Assembly: GCA_008931825.1 (NCBI GenBank)
Contig: QXVZ01023150.1
Span: 1-38,650, forward strand
Reading direction: 5' to 3'
From: Phallusia fumigata
Lineage: Eukaryota; Chordata; Ascidiacea; Phlebobranchia; Ascidiidae
DNA: 38,650 bases
Shown: piece after piece, positions 13,301-26,369 of the stretch
How positions within the stretch are numbered: the stretch's first letter is position 1
How the letters are laid out: the number at the start of each line of letters is the position of its first letter
Notes under the pieces: model-generated
Told to the model about the DNA's origin: nothing
What the model saw: the letters and a program-made list of their open reading frames with translations, nothing else
Database searches by the model: none
Made by a program: the position numbers and the translations under genes

Positions 13301-16300
13301 GCGTGGCGCGACGAATTTAAAGCGGTGGACAGCTAGGTGCGTAGAGGACGCGAGCGCGACACTTGCGGTAACCTGAGCTAAACGCGCGAACCCTAATTGA
13401 TTTTAGTCGCGGAGTAGCGCCACCCGTGCTGTGCGTGCCTCGAGCAGCTAATTGCCACCACGCCAGCGATAATTATTGCGGCTAAAATGAGTTCGTGCAG
13501 TAGATGCTGTTTCCGGCGCGGCCTAAGCGAGCAAGGCAAAACGCGAAGTGTGCGATATTTCTGCGGCGTGTCCTAATGATCGCGTTTGCCTGTCACGCGT
13601 CGACCGCTGCCTGCGTCAAGAGGCGCGATTACATATTCGCGCCCGCCCGTTCAAACTGCTAATTTCGCAGTCACGGAATCTGTCGGCTGTCCTTGATCGT
13701 CGGAACATGCCAGCAGGTACCGGCACAATATGTCACGGCTTCTCCGTAGCGAGGCGGCTGCACAAGCCACAACAAGTCGCAGTTGTGGCAGCAGGCGGAC
13801 CAGCCACTTCCGCACTCCCACACAACGCCACTCAACGACATGTCATAGGATATGTATAGGGTTAACGCGCTTTAAAAAATTTCACCCAAAAGCAGGTGGT
13901 TGAAAATGGTGCGGACGGTGGTTAAGTATAGGGCTTGCACCCTCAACGCGGAAGCGAATGCAAATTGCCCTTTCGGATTACATTCATCGGGCGCAGGTAT
14001 CGCGCGCCATGACACGACACACGATAACTACCAGATACACAGCGCCTCTGGGCCTCGACCCTTTTCCTTTTCTCACACCCCACTCTAATCCATCTCGCGA
14101 AAAATATAGCCTAATCCGTTGCTCGGAACAAAATATTGACAGTTATCCGTGGACTCGCACCTGGTCGAAATACACCCTCACCTTCTCCGATATGTCGCGT
14201 TCAAACGAAAATTGGATGCGACCGCCCTGATCCCTAATCCACAGCACAACCACTTCAAAGGCGAGGGAGATTTTGTAGCGAAGTCGACTTACCGCGGACG
14301 TGTTCTGCTTTGAAACTCGACTATTCGGCTCTCGTAGTTTGAGGTGTTAATGATTCCGGATCGAAATTGCAACAACTGTTCGTTTCGGGGGAATTGACTT
14401 TGTCGCAAACTCGGCGAGGATCTAAGTGGCAATGCAAAACGTGCGAGTGCCGAGGGGATTAGATAAATCGCGATGTGTGAACTGAGCAGGGTGGATTAGG
14501 TGGAAAGCCGGTGTGTATTGTGCCAAATCAGACCACACGCATCCAACGCCTATAAAGCCTTCGCCTTCAGCGTAGCTTTGCCCACTTACCGCCTTCAGCC
14601 TTTCCCCCGGGATTTCTTGGGAAACTGAAAAAGCCGCCGATCGTCACACGCCGTTATTCCGAGTGGCCTAAAATGTTTTAGACCCCGCCACTGCCTGACA
14701 CTTGCTTCAAAGGCGAAAAGTTATGGATACAAAACGTCCACGGCGCTTTGTCGCGACCTTGGGTAACCTTAGAATCCGTTTTATGACGTAACGTCTCTTT
14801 GCGGCCACACGGGGATTGCAGGGCATTGCAAACTGACACGTGCTTTTCAGACACATGTGTTTTTGCTTTTAGCCTAATGGCCGAAACTTGATTCCCTAAT
14901 TTTGTGGCTTGTTTTTCCGGATTTGGGGCCCTTTACGCGATTGCGCATGGCAAAAAACTGAATTTCACCTGCGAGTTGTTATAATGGCAATGACCTGTTT
15001 ATACAATGGCTATAGCCGCTACTTCTTGCATATTGCAATAAATTATGTATTGAATTTCGCGTGACCCACGGTGACAGGCGACACTACTTTTCGTTAACGC
15101 GTATTATCATCGCAACTACATGAAACGCGATTTGAATGTTCAATTGCATTAGGTTGCCGCCATGTTTTATTAATGCTCTCAAATTGCGAGCCTCGGAGAG
15201 AATTTCGCCGGACTCTCACGAAGTTTCCATCGATTACACAAATGTGTTCTTTTAACCGGGTTGCTGTGTGTTGTGAACAAAGGGGGCGTGGAAATTAACT
15301 CAGTTAACACCTCGTGACGCCCTCCCTTGAGCGACGCCGACTCCGTGGCAATTATCGCAATGCTCTCCGACAGAGTGAAAATGATGTTAGTTTCGATCTC
15401 ATGAAATATTCACCAAAGTTAAGTCGATGATAAGTTATTTATACGAGGTGGCCAAGATCAGGTCGCTGACCCGCGTCTTGCAACTTTCATGACCAAATAA
15501 CGAATCGAGAAATGATTGATTTTCTGTGGCGCTTTTATTCCGCCAAAACTCGCCGAATTGGCTGATACACATAAAGACTGGGTCTGCATCAGACCCAAGA
15601 TCTAATTTGATCGCATCGGACTAATGAGTGCTTCGTGGAACTGGTGGCTGTGCGTACAATTATGACGTTGTCATTTGTTTACTCATGTGTGAGTGGAAGA
15701 ATTATTTCGTGCGCAACTTGTTCACGATCTCGAGCAAAACTTGTCACCCTGTCAACGGTGCCAACTGCTATTTGCGTTTACAAACAACATTTCCACTTCT
15801 TCCGCATCTTCTTACCTCTCGACACTTCTGGGCATGTAAAATCCACCGGTTGCGGTTTACAGCCGATACCTGTTTCATATCAAGTGGCTTCACCTTACTT
15901 CCACAACACGTTCACAAGTTTTAAATTTGGCACAAACTAGTACGTCTTCAACATGCGGTCAACAAAATGGTTTGATATTAAAAATAGATTCTTTCGGTGT
16001 TGTTTGGATTTTTAAAGAAATATTGTCTGAAGAGGGCGTGTTATAAAAGGTTTTTTACTTTTAAGAGGAAATGGAAACAGCTGATTTTTTTGGGGGGGGT
16101 CCTATTTTTTTTACAAAGCAAGCATTACACCAACCCACTACTGCAATAAAATTATTTAGCATTGAATATTTTAAAAGAAATTTGTAGGGTAGATTTGAAA
16201 TCTGTTAAAAACAACAAAACATGTCCGACAATTGACCGAAAATTAGAAACAAATATTTTAACATTTCAAAGTTCATCAGGAGTTGAACCATTTACGAGGT

Positions 16301-19300
16301 CCTGATAAATTGGCACCATTTCTACTAATCACGTCATACCAACATGAAACCGAGCGATACGTCAAAAATAGATAAAGGGTGTATCGTGATGTGTTCGCAC
16401 GGCATGTATATTGGTTCCGGACGCCTGCTGGCATGTTGAACAATTAAATGCTACGCGACTGCTCGTCGACGGAACTTTGCACCCACGAGACTTCGATTGC
16501 ATTCATCTGCCGTCTCCAATAAACCATATCAATCGCAAAGCGACGAATCTCGCGGAGTCAGGGCCACCGGGCCAGGCTTGGGAAATGTTCCTCTGTCAAA
16601 CGCGGGAGCCGCTTTGGTGCATGTCGCGTGACAACAACTTCTGATATTCCCAGTTGGATCGCGTGCCTGGCAAAACCAGCGTTCATCTCATTAAGATCGG
16701 TTGCCTTGTGTAATCAAGGAATGCAAAAATGAGTCCAACAGAAACGTAACAGTGTCACAATAAAAGTATACGGCTACTCACATGTTGCGTCAAAAGGGTA
16801 AACACATATGCAGTGAAAAAGATTTTGCGGTTGATAAATTCTTGTCGACGTTTTAAACCGTGTATCAGATAAACTGATCTATCATAAAATCCCAGCCATC
16901 GCAGCACGGAGGCTTCAATGACAAAATATTTAGCGGATACGAAAATTTTGGTCGGCCATCGTGTTATGAGAACGTGGACTTAATCCCGTTTCGAAATGAC
17001 CGCATTCTCTTGGGAACGCGCGATCACATCCGTACCCAAGTTGCCGCGTTGATTAGAGCGACAGGAGCCCGCGAAATTAAAATGCAAAGTTTAACATTAC
17101 AAGCGCATTCCTAACCATTTTACCTTATCACAGAAAATTTAAAAAAATGTCAGGAGCAAGAAATTTTAGCGTCGCGTCGCAGCCCCGCGTTATAATTAAC
17201 ATTGTAAAAGATGACATTCATATTGAATCCCTCGCTATTGCCAGGGACTTGCGCCGAAGAATGAAGGGTCGACATAAAGGTGATGAACGTTCACATTAAG
17301 AGCCGCTTTATATCGTCGGGTTGGGTTTTTATGATTTATGTATTTTCCGTTTTTAAAGGAGACGGCAGACACTGTGTCTGCTCGACGTGTTTAAACAAAC
17401 AATATCGCCACGGACGGTTGGAGCGTAGATTTTTTTTGTTTTATCAACTCCAAGGTCGCTCGCGGTGCTGCCAGGACGGGAGTGAATGCGGTGGGGGCGA
17501 CTACAAAGCGTTGGTATGCTTTGAAGTGTGCATTGTGATCGATCTCATCCGCCCAGACTGCTACTGTTTAATGGCAAATATTTGCGGGAGCATCAGCACG
17601 GCGCGGCTGCTTTCATTCGTGTAAACAATCGTATATATGTCAGTGCACACAGCGAAAGCAAATGGATCTCGCATAAGCAGCCATTGTCTTGCACTTTGTG
17701 CATTGACCGACTATTGGTTTTGCCCGGGCATGATCGATGGTTTTTACACCACTTTGCATCAGAAATGGCGTTGGGGTAGCTTTTCTTGGGACAGTTTCAT
17801 GTGCACTTAGCATAGTTGACCAGGGTGCCGTTAGAGCTGGCCCGGGTGCTTAGAACAATGGCGAATATGTTCTTTTATGACATCACCAACGGGCAAATAG
17901 TTGATTTACAAGCGGATCAAAGCCGCCGAAGCGTTGTTTGATTTTCTCTGTTCGCCAGAGGAGTTACTTATTTACTTGGGACCGTGTTTGACTTTATGAC
18001 GTCAGAAAACCGCACGGTTGTAATGCCGGCGTCCATTTTCCAAACAACTCTCGCGTTTAGTAACTTCAGCGGCAAACAGCCTAAATAACGCCATTTCCCT
18101 GTCTATTCGACAATAATTGCTGCGCGGAAGCCCAGAAAGACGTGATTTTGATTCCAGTGACAAGATTTCATCGCCAGATTCGAACATAGATGCTGCCATT
18201 GGAATTTTTGCTTGGCCACCGTCTTATCTTACGTCGGGTCGCGCCTTATCTTCAGGTGGCCAAGCGGTAAACCCACTGTGACGTCATGTAAACAAATCGT
18301 CCGACCTGAAACAAATAGAGAAGACGTCGAAATGGGCAGGTGGCCCTCTTTATTCCTCTTGTTCGTTTACATGAAGCGGCGAAGCGGAGCGCTACTTCAC
18401 AGGAGAGTGCGAAGATCGCTATCAGCTCTCCACGTTGACATATTTGCTAAACATTGACCATATAAAACAGGACTTGTCCACTCCTTTCTAAACACTTTTG
18501 TAACCACCAGTCGTTGAAACGCTAGGTGCTTACCAAAGCGAATTCGACTTGCTCGCAGGTCACGTGTGTAAAAGTCCCGCTTTTATCGAGAACACTACGG
18601 GGGAATTTCGCAACCGACATGTTACGATAATAATATTTCTCGATAAATTTAGTGTGTGTAACACAGGCCACTATACGCAAATCGCCAATTCTGTGGTGTT
18701 TCGGATCTTTGTGGTGAGCCTTCAAGTAGTGTGGGATAAAATGAAGTTTGACAGTGTAAAGTTTGCCACGGGAAGCACTCTCTTGACCTGGCATTCAACA
18801 GCAACGTCAACCACCTTATCTAACGTGGAAATCGAACCCTACAAAAGTGATTTACACTTGCTAAAAACGCTGCAGACACATTAGCCCCAGCACACGGCTG
18901 TCGTTCTGTAAAACACCAACAAACAGACTGTTAAGACTGTGTCAGCGCTTAACCGGCCAAAGCTTTTTACCATATTGCTACATAATTTATCTCCCAACGT
19001 ATACTGTTTCGCTTCGCTTGCTTGAGACCGCTCACAAATTTAATTATTCATCGTTCGTTCTAATGTTGATAAAGCGACATGTATAAATATTGCAGCAGAA
19101 ATTTTATAGGTCCAATCCGCTAAACATATCCCGGTGGGCGAATTATACCAGCTAGTCTGACGCGCGGATTGGCCTAAATTATTAAAGTTGGGCATAAACA
19201 CCGCTAATGATTGCAGAGTTTGATCATAACTGGATATTCATTACAACAGTAAACAAACCAAAAACAGATGATAAAAATTTAATTCGCGTCAAAAGGGGAC

Positions 19301-22300
19301 GTTTGGCGATGCCGGACAGATGAATAATAACAAAGCGCACAATCCAAATAAATCCACGTTTAGACATTGGGAATTTAAAAAAAACTTCACACAAAAGTGA
19401 AGTCATTGGCATATTGGTAAATAGAGAGGAGCGGTATATTTTGCGTTGGGACATTATTTAGCTTCAGTGCAGTGGAGATAAACACGCGTGCATTTAAATG
19501 GCCTTTTAAGTTTGTGCTATGCGACATCATCATTATCCGTTCCTTTCATTGTTGGCAGAGGTGTTTAGTTAATTTGCCAAATGTATTACAGTCTGCGCCG
19601 CTTTATAAATAATATATATACCTTGTCACAAGTTTACATAAGGTCCACAAGTTTTTCTGTACGAAATCCAGCCATTTGTATAATAGCCCTATAAGCATGC
19701 CGAACCACGCAAGTTGCTAAAATTTGTCGTGTATTGCGGCTGCGTGGCCACATTCCTTGCGGCGTTTAACGGTGATAAACATGTTGCGAATGCAGCCAAG
19801 TTAGGTGGGCGGCTATTTAAATGCTTCCTCATCTGAACCCATCAGCCCGTTCTTAACGCTTCGTGCCGGGTTACGCAGCGCCCGAAATTCGCTAATTGCA
19901 TGATTTGTAACCGGACATCATGAAAAAGTTGCACACGCCCAATTACCGCTTAGTTAGGCGGAAATGTCTTATGAAGTGGAAATATACAAATATGGCCGAC
20001 ATTTTTTGGTGCGACCTTTGGAATATCGTATTTTGTCTTGAGTCATATTTGCTGTGATTCGTGTTAGAATATTTGTTTCCAGTACAGATAAATGCCACTA
20101 GGTTTACCGTACAGATGCAGGTTGATTACACGGATTAACGGAACGCAGCCAACAAAATTTTTACCGCACTGTAGCGCTCCTGGCGACCGCTTCGTAGAGT
20201 CGGTCGCGCTGGGGTTGGTGCCGAACAACAAGTTTTATCTCGGAGATCCAACCGGTTGGATCTTAAACGGGACAGTACTCCATGCGCAAAAGCACACAGA
20301 CCCCCTACACCTGCTGGCCTACCCACTCCTGGAAAGCACTTGAGAAACTCGTTTGTTTATTGTCTCCCGCACACTGTCGCCCGGCTTAAGCTGCCAGTAA
20401 CAAACATATTACCTCTGCTCATGTCACCTTAGCTGCTCCTTTAAACAGGACCCGTGCGATAGGACGCATAACGCCCATCGCTGTTAAAGTTTGACCGCTT
20501 TTGCATAGCAAAAAGTTTCGGGGCAAGACGTGAAAAATTAATAAACTTCGGATGGGCACTTGTTCGCCTACTCAGGTCGTTTCGGAAAAGAGATCCTTGA
20601 GGGGATTTGGGGTGTCCACATGCTTATCCACCACGTGCCAGTCACACTCGAGTGCCCTTGGGACACTTTGACATTGACTACGTTTTTTTTAATATATGTA
20701 CACATGGTCCTGTCTTAATTAAACTTCTAAAACCGAACACGAGAAACCTTAAATGCCCAAATGTACAAATATACACGGTTATCTTGGTGGGTCGCGCAGA
20801 GCTTTCACATTGGTGTTGCGCTGGACTGTAATTTTCGCCAAACATTGAATCATCGAAAATACCCGATAACCCGCCATTTGCGGGGCTGTGCTGGGCATCT
20901 ATTACATGGAGGAAACGTTCGAGCGAGGAACGAGTGTATTTGCCGATCGTGCAGTATCCAAGCGACGAACCCGGGCTCGGAGCGCTCAGCCACTTAAGCT
21001 GCAGCTGTTCTCAACAAGTAGCTAGACAAATTTATGCACCAGCTTTTAACTTTACACGTCGTTGCGGAGAAAGGCAAAGCAACGTCAATGTTGGGACACG
21101 TTCGTCCCAGCTTGTTTTGTTTACACCCCCCGCTTCGATATGCGCAACCATGTTTCGACAACCACAAATCGCCAAAATCCGTGCCACGCAAACTTCAATC
21201 CGTTCGCCAAAGATGACGTGATATGCGTTATTGCGAAATTGGCGAGCACTCTAATGTACTTTTCACATTGCGATCCTCGCGAATCGTGCCGAATCACGTC
21301 CCCACTATATTTAGGGTCATCTATCGCTCTGTACAGCTGTGTTTGTCCAACATGCTTGTAGCGAAAGCTTATTTGGCAACACTGTTTGCCGCCCTCCAAA
21401 TCTAAGTAACCTTAAAAGGCGTCGCCGAAATAAATGGTCTACCTCGGCTGGCAGTTTTACATGGAATACGTGCCCACGGAACAAAATCGTTGGGCAAGTG
21501 TGTTTTCGTAGCTTTCTTTCAACAAAAACAGCCAAAACTTTTTCATGGAGTAAAAATCGATAACGCGGTGAAATGCTTGTGTTGTTCTCTTCCGGCCAAC
21601 AAATAATGTAGTAGCCACAGTTTTATGTGTCGAACCTTCGATAGGTCACACAGAAACGAGCGGGACCGCGACAAAGGTCAATAAGAAGTTTGTCTGCGCA
21701 GCCCCACACCTTGTGGATCCTCCTCACCCCACTGTTACTTTGGTACATTTGTCCACGTTTCCAAGCGATGCCGTAATATCAACAAACTCGCGTGCCTGCC
21801 CGACAAGGGGCTAGGACGGCTTTCCGCTTATTTTCACGCGCACTCAACTGTGGACAGTAACAAAAGATTGCTTTACAAGAAATGACTGCGCTCCTCCGAT
21901 TCTACGCACAAATATTACGTCAAGGAATTTTGAAAAATGATCGAAATAAATCGCATCGTCGACACCCCCGTGAGTTAGTAAATACATGTTCCATGTCATT
22001 TACCTGGAAACGATGAAGGTGCGAATTTTTCCGGAGATACGTTTTAAAGTTTACAGTGCGACTTTTGTTTTCTACCTCAAGTTGGCAGCGTCGGCCATTT
22101 TGTTTTCGGCTGGTTCGGAGGAAAAGTTTACACTACAAAACCTTGAAACAGACCTTGATGTACAAAAAAAGTGAATAAATCAAAACCTTGCACAATAGTA
22201 ACATAAATTATTTCATTTTCAACGATCATAGCTTGGAATAAATTCTTTTTACCTCCGCAAGGGTTTGTGAAAAAGTGGGCGGTCTACAGGCGCGTGCCTG

Positions 22301-25300
22301 GATTTTAGTATTTATTCAACCAGAAAGTAAAAACACTGTCAAAACTAAGCAGAGGAAAATCTTCCTACCTTTTCGAGGTAAGAATACGGATCGGGGCGTT
22401 TAGGAGATAAAGCCATGCTTAAATTTACCGGGCAGCTTAGGGGGCGAATTAGCAAACCGTCGTGGTTGGATGTTTTCAGGCTTAAACTTCTTTAGCGCTT
22501 GTCAGTCAAACTGTACGCAGTTAAGAATCAACCGTTTTGTTTTTTACGCAGACTGCAGAAATGCCAGAAATGCACGAAGAGTATTTCATGCAACGAGATG
22601 GTAAGACGGGTTGCTGGACATTCTTTCCACGTCCTTTGCTTCACCTGCGATACATGTGGAAGACAACTGGAGGTAGCTTAAACTTAATGTGCCGTCTTGT
22701 CAATATTAATTTCATACGGGTCAAAATAATAAAACCCTGCAATACTTAAACCGCCGTAAAAAGATGTTTAACATATCTAGAGGAATAAATATATTCAATT
22801 TTTGATTCACAAATTTTATGATTTCTGTTATGAGAAAGGTCATGCAATTCACGTGCCTGTGATTTTTATAATGTGTGTACAAATATCAATGTGTGAACGT
22901 ATGAACTCCGGCTAATATTGACATTTTGCAGTTATGGTTGACAATTTATTAGTGGAACGCATTAAGACTCGACCCTAAGTGTTTTCAACTTATTTTTTTA
23001 AATAGTTTAGGTGTTAACATAAACGTGCAAAAAAGATTTAAAAAAAGTGAAAAGGTTTATTCGTCATTCACATTTTGGCCCTCATACATACAGTACAGTT
23101 TCATTTTTTTAAAACACATAAAATATTATGCGTTTCGCAAGGCATTGTGGTATGAATTGTTTTGCAACCTAATAAAATTTTGTTTACGCCATTTTCAACT
23201 TTAATAGTGGGGATGCTGACATTTTTCTTTCCTTATTTACAGTCCGGGGATCTTTGCATAACTGACAACACACACGAGCGAATTTGCTGCAAGAAATGTC
23301 ACGACCGGGACGAGATGCTGGACGACGATTCCAACACTGATTCAGGTATAGACTAGTGCACTACAGCAAGCATGCTAAGTGGTACGTGTGACTGTAGGTC
23401 AATTGCTGACCGCTCGTCTTTTTTCGTTCCAGAAAAAAGCGACGACGACGTTTTTTGCCCAACAGCGCCACATTTGCCGCGTGGTTCTAACGCGTACCAA
23501 CAATATCCACACACCAGTGGTAAGATTTACGCTTTGTTAAATTTATGTTGATGTTTAGGTACGCAATTAACGATTTTAAATATTCTCAATAGGAAGATAC
23601 ATGAATATGTTTCATACACAAGTACTGGCTTGTATCTTCCTATTGAGTATGTCGATGTTGTGAAATTATAAATATTATGTTTGTTCCCTGTTAGGTAATT
23701 TTTGTATCAAAACGTTTTGCATTTTTTTGTTGGTGACTTTTAAAATAATATAAATTTGCAACCTGTAATTAAAGTTTCGATAATTAATTTTGAGTAAAAC
23801 TTTCGAATTTCACACCTCTATCGATAAACGTAAGTGTTGATACACGTGCTAAAATCACTCCAAATGTTAAAATGACGGTAGTATGTTTCCCATTTGAAAC
23901 CTAAACATTTATTTTTGTATGATGAAACAAGCAAGTTAGAGCAATGACGTTTAAGAGTTTTCATTGTTGTTTCTTCAGACGAAATATCACACATGGGATT
24001 ATTAAGATCGAAAAACGGCAGTAAAAGTTCACCATCCAACATGGGAATTATAACTGCTGACGGCAAACGCCAAAAGCGGCCCAGGACTATTTTAACGACC
24101 GCCCAGAGAAGAAAATTCAAGGCGTCATTTGAAGTCTCGCAAAAGCCATGCAGAAAGGTACCGACACCCACCACCAACATACATAAGTGGCTACGTGGTT
24201 TCGAAAACTGTAAATTTTGCACCTGCAAGGTTGCAATTACTTTAAATCATCACAGGAACGATGTAAAGTCAAATTTCGCACAAACAAAATCCTTCGACTT
24301 GCACGGCCATTTTGTTTGATTGGTTTCTGACTTGCTTGTGTTATTTTGTGCATGAAATAGTACAACTTAATTGCAATGTAATGCGATTAGACGTACCAGC
24401 ATTCATTTGTACTAAAACGTGCCATTTTGCAACATAAAATTTAAATTTTTCATTTACTCATTTTGCAGGTCCGCGAAACATTGGCTGCGGAAACTGGCCT
24501 TACACCGCGAGTAGTCCAAGTATGGTTTCAAAATCAACGGGCGAAGGTAAGGATGTGTTTTACATTGTGGATTTTGTTTGCTGGCGAATAAACGCGTTTT
24601 TTCAACAGGTGAAAAAACTTGCGCGCAGACAGACACAAGGTGACGGTAGCGGCCAGGATCCTTCGCGAAACCGCGCTCGGCGAAAGAAAACGAACGACTC
24701 CGACTCTGAAAGTAAGTCTTTCAGTAAACTATGACACACTAAAAAAAGATTGAGAAACATGTGATGTTATCGTGTATTACATCTCTTTGAAGACGAAATT
24801 TCGAGTCCCGGGTCTTACACTTCGATGCCAACGCCGTGTCATAATCCGATGTTTCAAGACAACTATCGTTCGCCGGGAAGCGTTCACACATCCCCAACAG
24901 CTGCGTCTGAAACGGGCGCATCGGTGTATTACTCGTCAAGTACTCATCAACCTGGTAGGTTATAAAAAGATAACACCAGTTGCCTAAACGCACAAAAACA
25001 CACAGAGTGTTAGAAAACTATCGACCAGATGGAATTCTACTCATGTTAATTTGATTTAAAGTTCGCTTTTGGCGAGCGGCTTTTGCGATTAACTGTTTTA
25101 ATTTTCAAACGTTACACAAAAAATTAACGAACGTTTTACCCAAATTCTGCATACATTTTACGTTTAGGCGATACCCCAATCGGCGCAAAAACTTCTGTTC
25201 TTTTTTAAAAAAAGGAAAGATGTGTTAGTGTACCCGTGGGACTATATCAGCTTTGAGTCGGCCCCTGTTAAAGTTCCTGTTCCTAATTGCCATCCAGTTA

Positions 25301-26369
25301 ATGGGGCTAATCCTGCAGCAGATCGATTTTTGCAAAACGATTGCCAATAAATAAGCTAGTCTAGTCATCTACGTCATTTGCGCAATTTTCTGGTAGTTGG
25401 TTTGCGGAAGTAATGCGACTATTCTTCGAAACTTTGCTTTTATAAGACTTATTGTCCTGCGACATGTCTAGACAAAAAGTAAATGTAGTTGCTTTTTTTG
25501 TCCAAATTACGACTGTTTTCGTGGTATTTAAAGTAATTGTAATCAAATATAATCAGCGCCACAGACAAAAAAATTTTGGCGCAATTCTGACGCAGGGGTG
25601 GTGTGTTTGCAATTTTTCGGTGATTTGGTTCTGTTGGTCACATCAAATTTGTTTTGTTTCACAACGTTTCAAAAGTTTAGTGTTTTATGAAAACATTTTT
25701 GAACTAGTGGACCTAATTTCTTTAAGGCATCGTCAGTACATTGTGAAAACGTTTAACACAATTTTGGATTATAAGTTATGATGTTTATGTTTGATGCAGT
25801 CCTACGGAATATTCCTCGTCTATTTCACTTTATATATTTTAAGGCTAGATAAGCGTATAAAAACAAACAAGACTAACTTATCGAGGGACATAAAAAGATA
25901 AGACTGAAATTGTTTTAGGGATTGCTTTTTGAATTGAAATTAATATTGTTATCTATCTTGTTTTGGGGGTACACGTGGTCTTTCTAATTTCGTCTAAACA
26001 CGTTCCGTCTGCTTTAAAGATACAAGTCTGATGTACGACGATTACGACCACCCTCCACATTTACCCCACCTGGATCCGGTTGAAGACTCGTTTATGGCTC
26101 ACCACAATCCGCCAGGGACATCTATTGGAGCTGTCGACCTTGATTCCCGTTTCCAAAGCAACCTCCCTGATCACTTGAACGATTACAACAATAATAGCAA
26201 CCTGATGTCGACTGTTAACGACAGCAACATGCATGTTACTTCGCCGTTGGACGGGTTTCCTCACTTGCCTGGGTCACAGTCAATGCCACCCTTTCAGTCG
26301 CAAACCCCCAGCGATGTAAACCCTATCGATCGACTGATGTACATGCAAAACAGTTACTTCAGAACTTAG
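10377..26369 (+). CDS. Lmx1: LIM-homeodomain transcription factor, LMX1 family
   Basis: Sequence-specific nuclear transcription factor; in other animals LMX1 proteins pattern dorsal neural and neuronal cell types. Exons: 10377-10434, 11751-12033, 22552-22672, 23243-23345, 23433-23519, 23979-24157, 24469-24546, 24609-24711, 24793-24954, 26020-26369. All have GT-AG borders and matching phases, giving 507 residues. LIM1 has ligands C61, C64, H82, C85, C88, C91, C108 and D111. LIM2 has C118, C121, H140, C143, C146, C149, C170 and C173. The homeodomain is about 249-308 with W296, F297, Q298 (position 50), N299 and R301, and is followed by KKLARR, typical of LMX1. The C-terminal [14 protein letters not shown] is the family's signature tail. 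The protein is longer than the vertebrate ones (about 380 residues). Exon 1 is the least certain: M11 at 10407 (AACATGG) has the best Kozak context and would give 497 residues; M32 at 11786 is a further alternative. Confidence 0.95.
10827..10936 (+). repeat. Duplicated block 3, copy A (110 bp, ends at an N)
   Basis: This 110-base block in intron 1 of the LMX1 gene ends at the N at 10937 and recurs immediately after it. The copies look identical by eye. Probably an unmerged contig overlap. Confidence 0.9.
10938..11047 (+). repeat. Duplicated block 3, copy B (110 bp, starts at an N)
   Basis: Identical copy of 10827-10936, starting TCAAAATATT on the base after the N and ending TCTAATAT, after which unique intron sequence follows. 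Intron 1 (10435-11750) otherwise shows nothing recognisable; its true length is probably about 110 bases less. Confidence 0.9.
12034..22551 (+). other. Giant intron 2 of the LMX1 gene (10.5 kb)
   Basis: This intron separates the LIM1 exon from the first LIM2 exon; donor GAA|GTAAGT and acceptor ACGCAG|AC agree in phase. The other introns of the gene are 62-1316 bases, so this one is far larger. It is CpG-rich, especially at about 13300-14900, and no internal exon or nested gene is recognised on either strand. A TATAAAG motif lies near 14553 in CpG-rich sequence and a G8 tract near 16091. Such a first long intron in a developmental regulator commonly hosts enhancers (general knowledge); one specific candidate is listed at 17997-18286. 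Confidence 0.8.
17997..18286. promoter_or_regulatory. Candidate intronic enhancer: two CREs, paired GATA sites, inverted repeat
   Basis: Two perfect CRE/ATF octamers TGACGTCA lie at 17997-18004 and 18279-18286. Between them, a perfect 10-base inverted repeat (CTTGGCCACC at 18211-18220, GGTGGCCAAG at 18255-18264) encloses two direct copies of CTTATCTT (18223-18230 and 18245-18252), which read AAGATAAG, a GATA-factor site, on the other strand. The spacing of the GATA sites is 22 bases, about two helical turns. Function is inference from motif clustering. Confidence 0.4.
23585..23647. repeat. Hairpin-forming inverted repeat in LMX1 intron 5
   Basis: Two perfect 17-base arms, CTCAATAGGAAGATACA at 23585-23601 and its reverse complement at 23631-23647, flank a 29-base spacer, in the intron between the exons ending at 23519 and starting at 23979. 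The spacer can form a small secondary stem (ATGAA and TTCAT). It could be a MITE end pair, a structured RNA element or a chance palindrome. Confidence 0.75.
24955..26019 (+). other. Intron 9 of the LMX1 gene
   Basis: A 1065-base intron before the last coding exon, with donor CCTG|GTAGGT and acceptor TTTAAAG|AT in matching phase. It is AT-rich, with no recognisable exon, repeat or RNA gene. An open frame at 25452-25781 crosses it but has no recognisable similarity and no role in the gene model. Confidence 0.7.

Noticed and set aside
24739..24993. Antisense open frame over LMX1 exon 9
   Set aside because: It is a shadow of the coding exon 24793-24954 on the other strand, which is phase-consistent with its neighbours.
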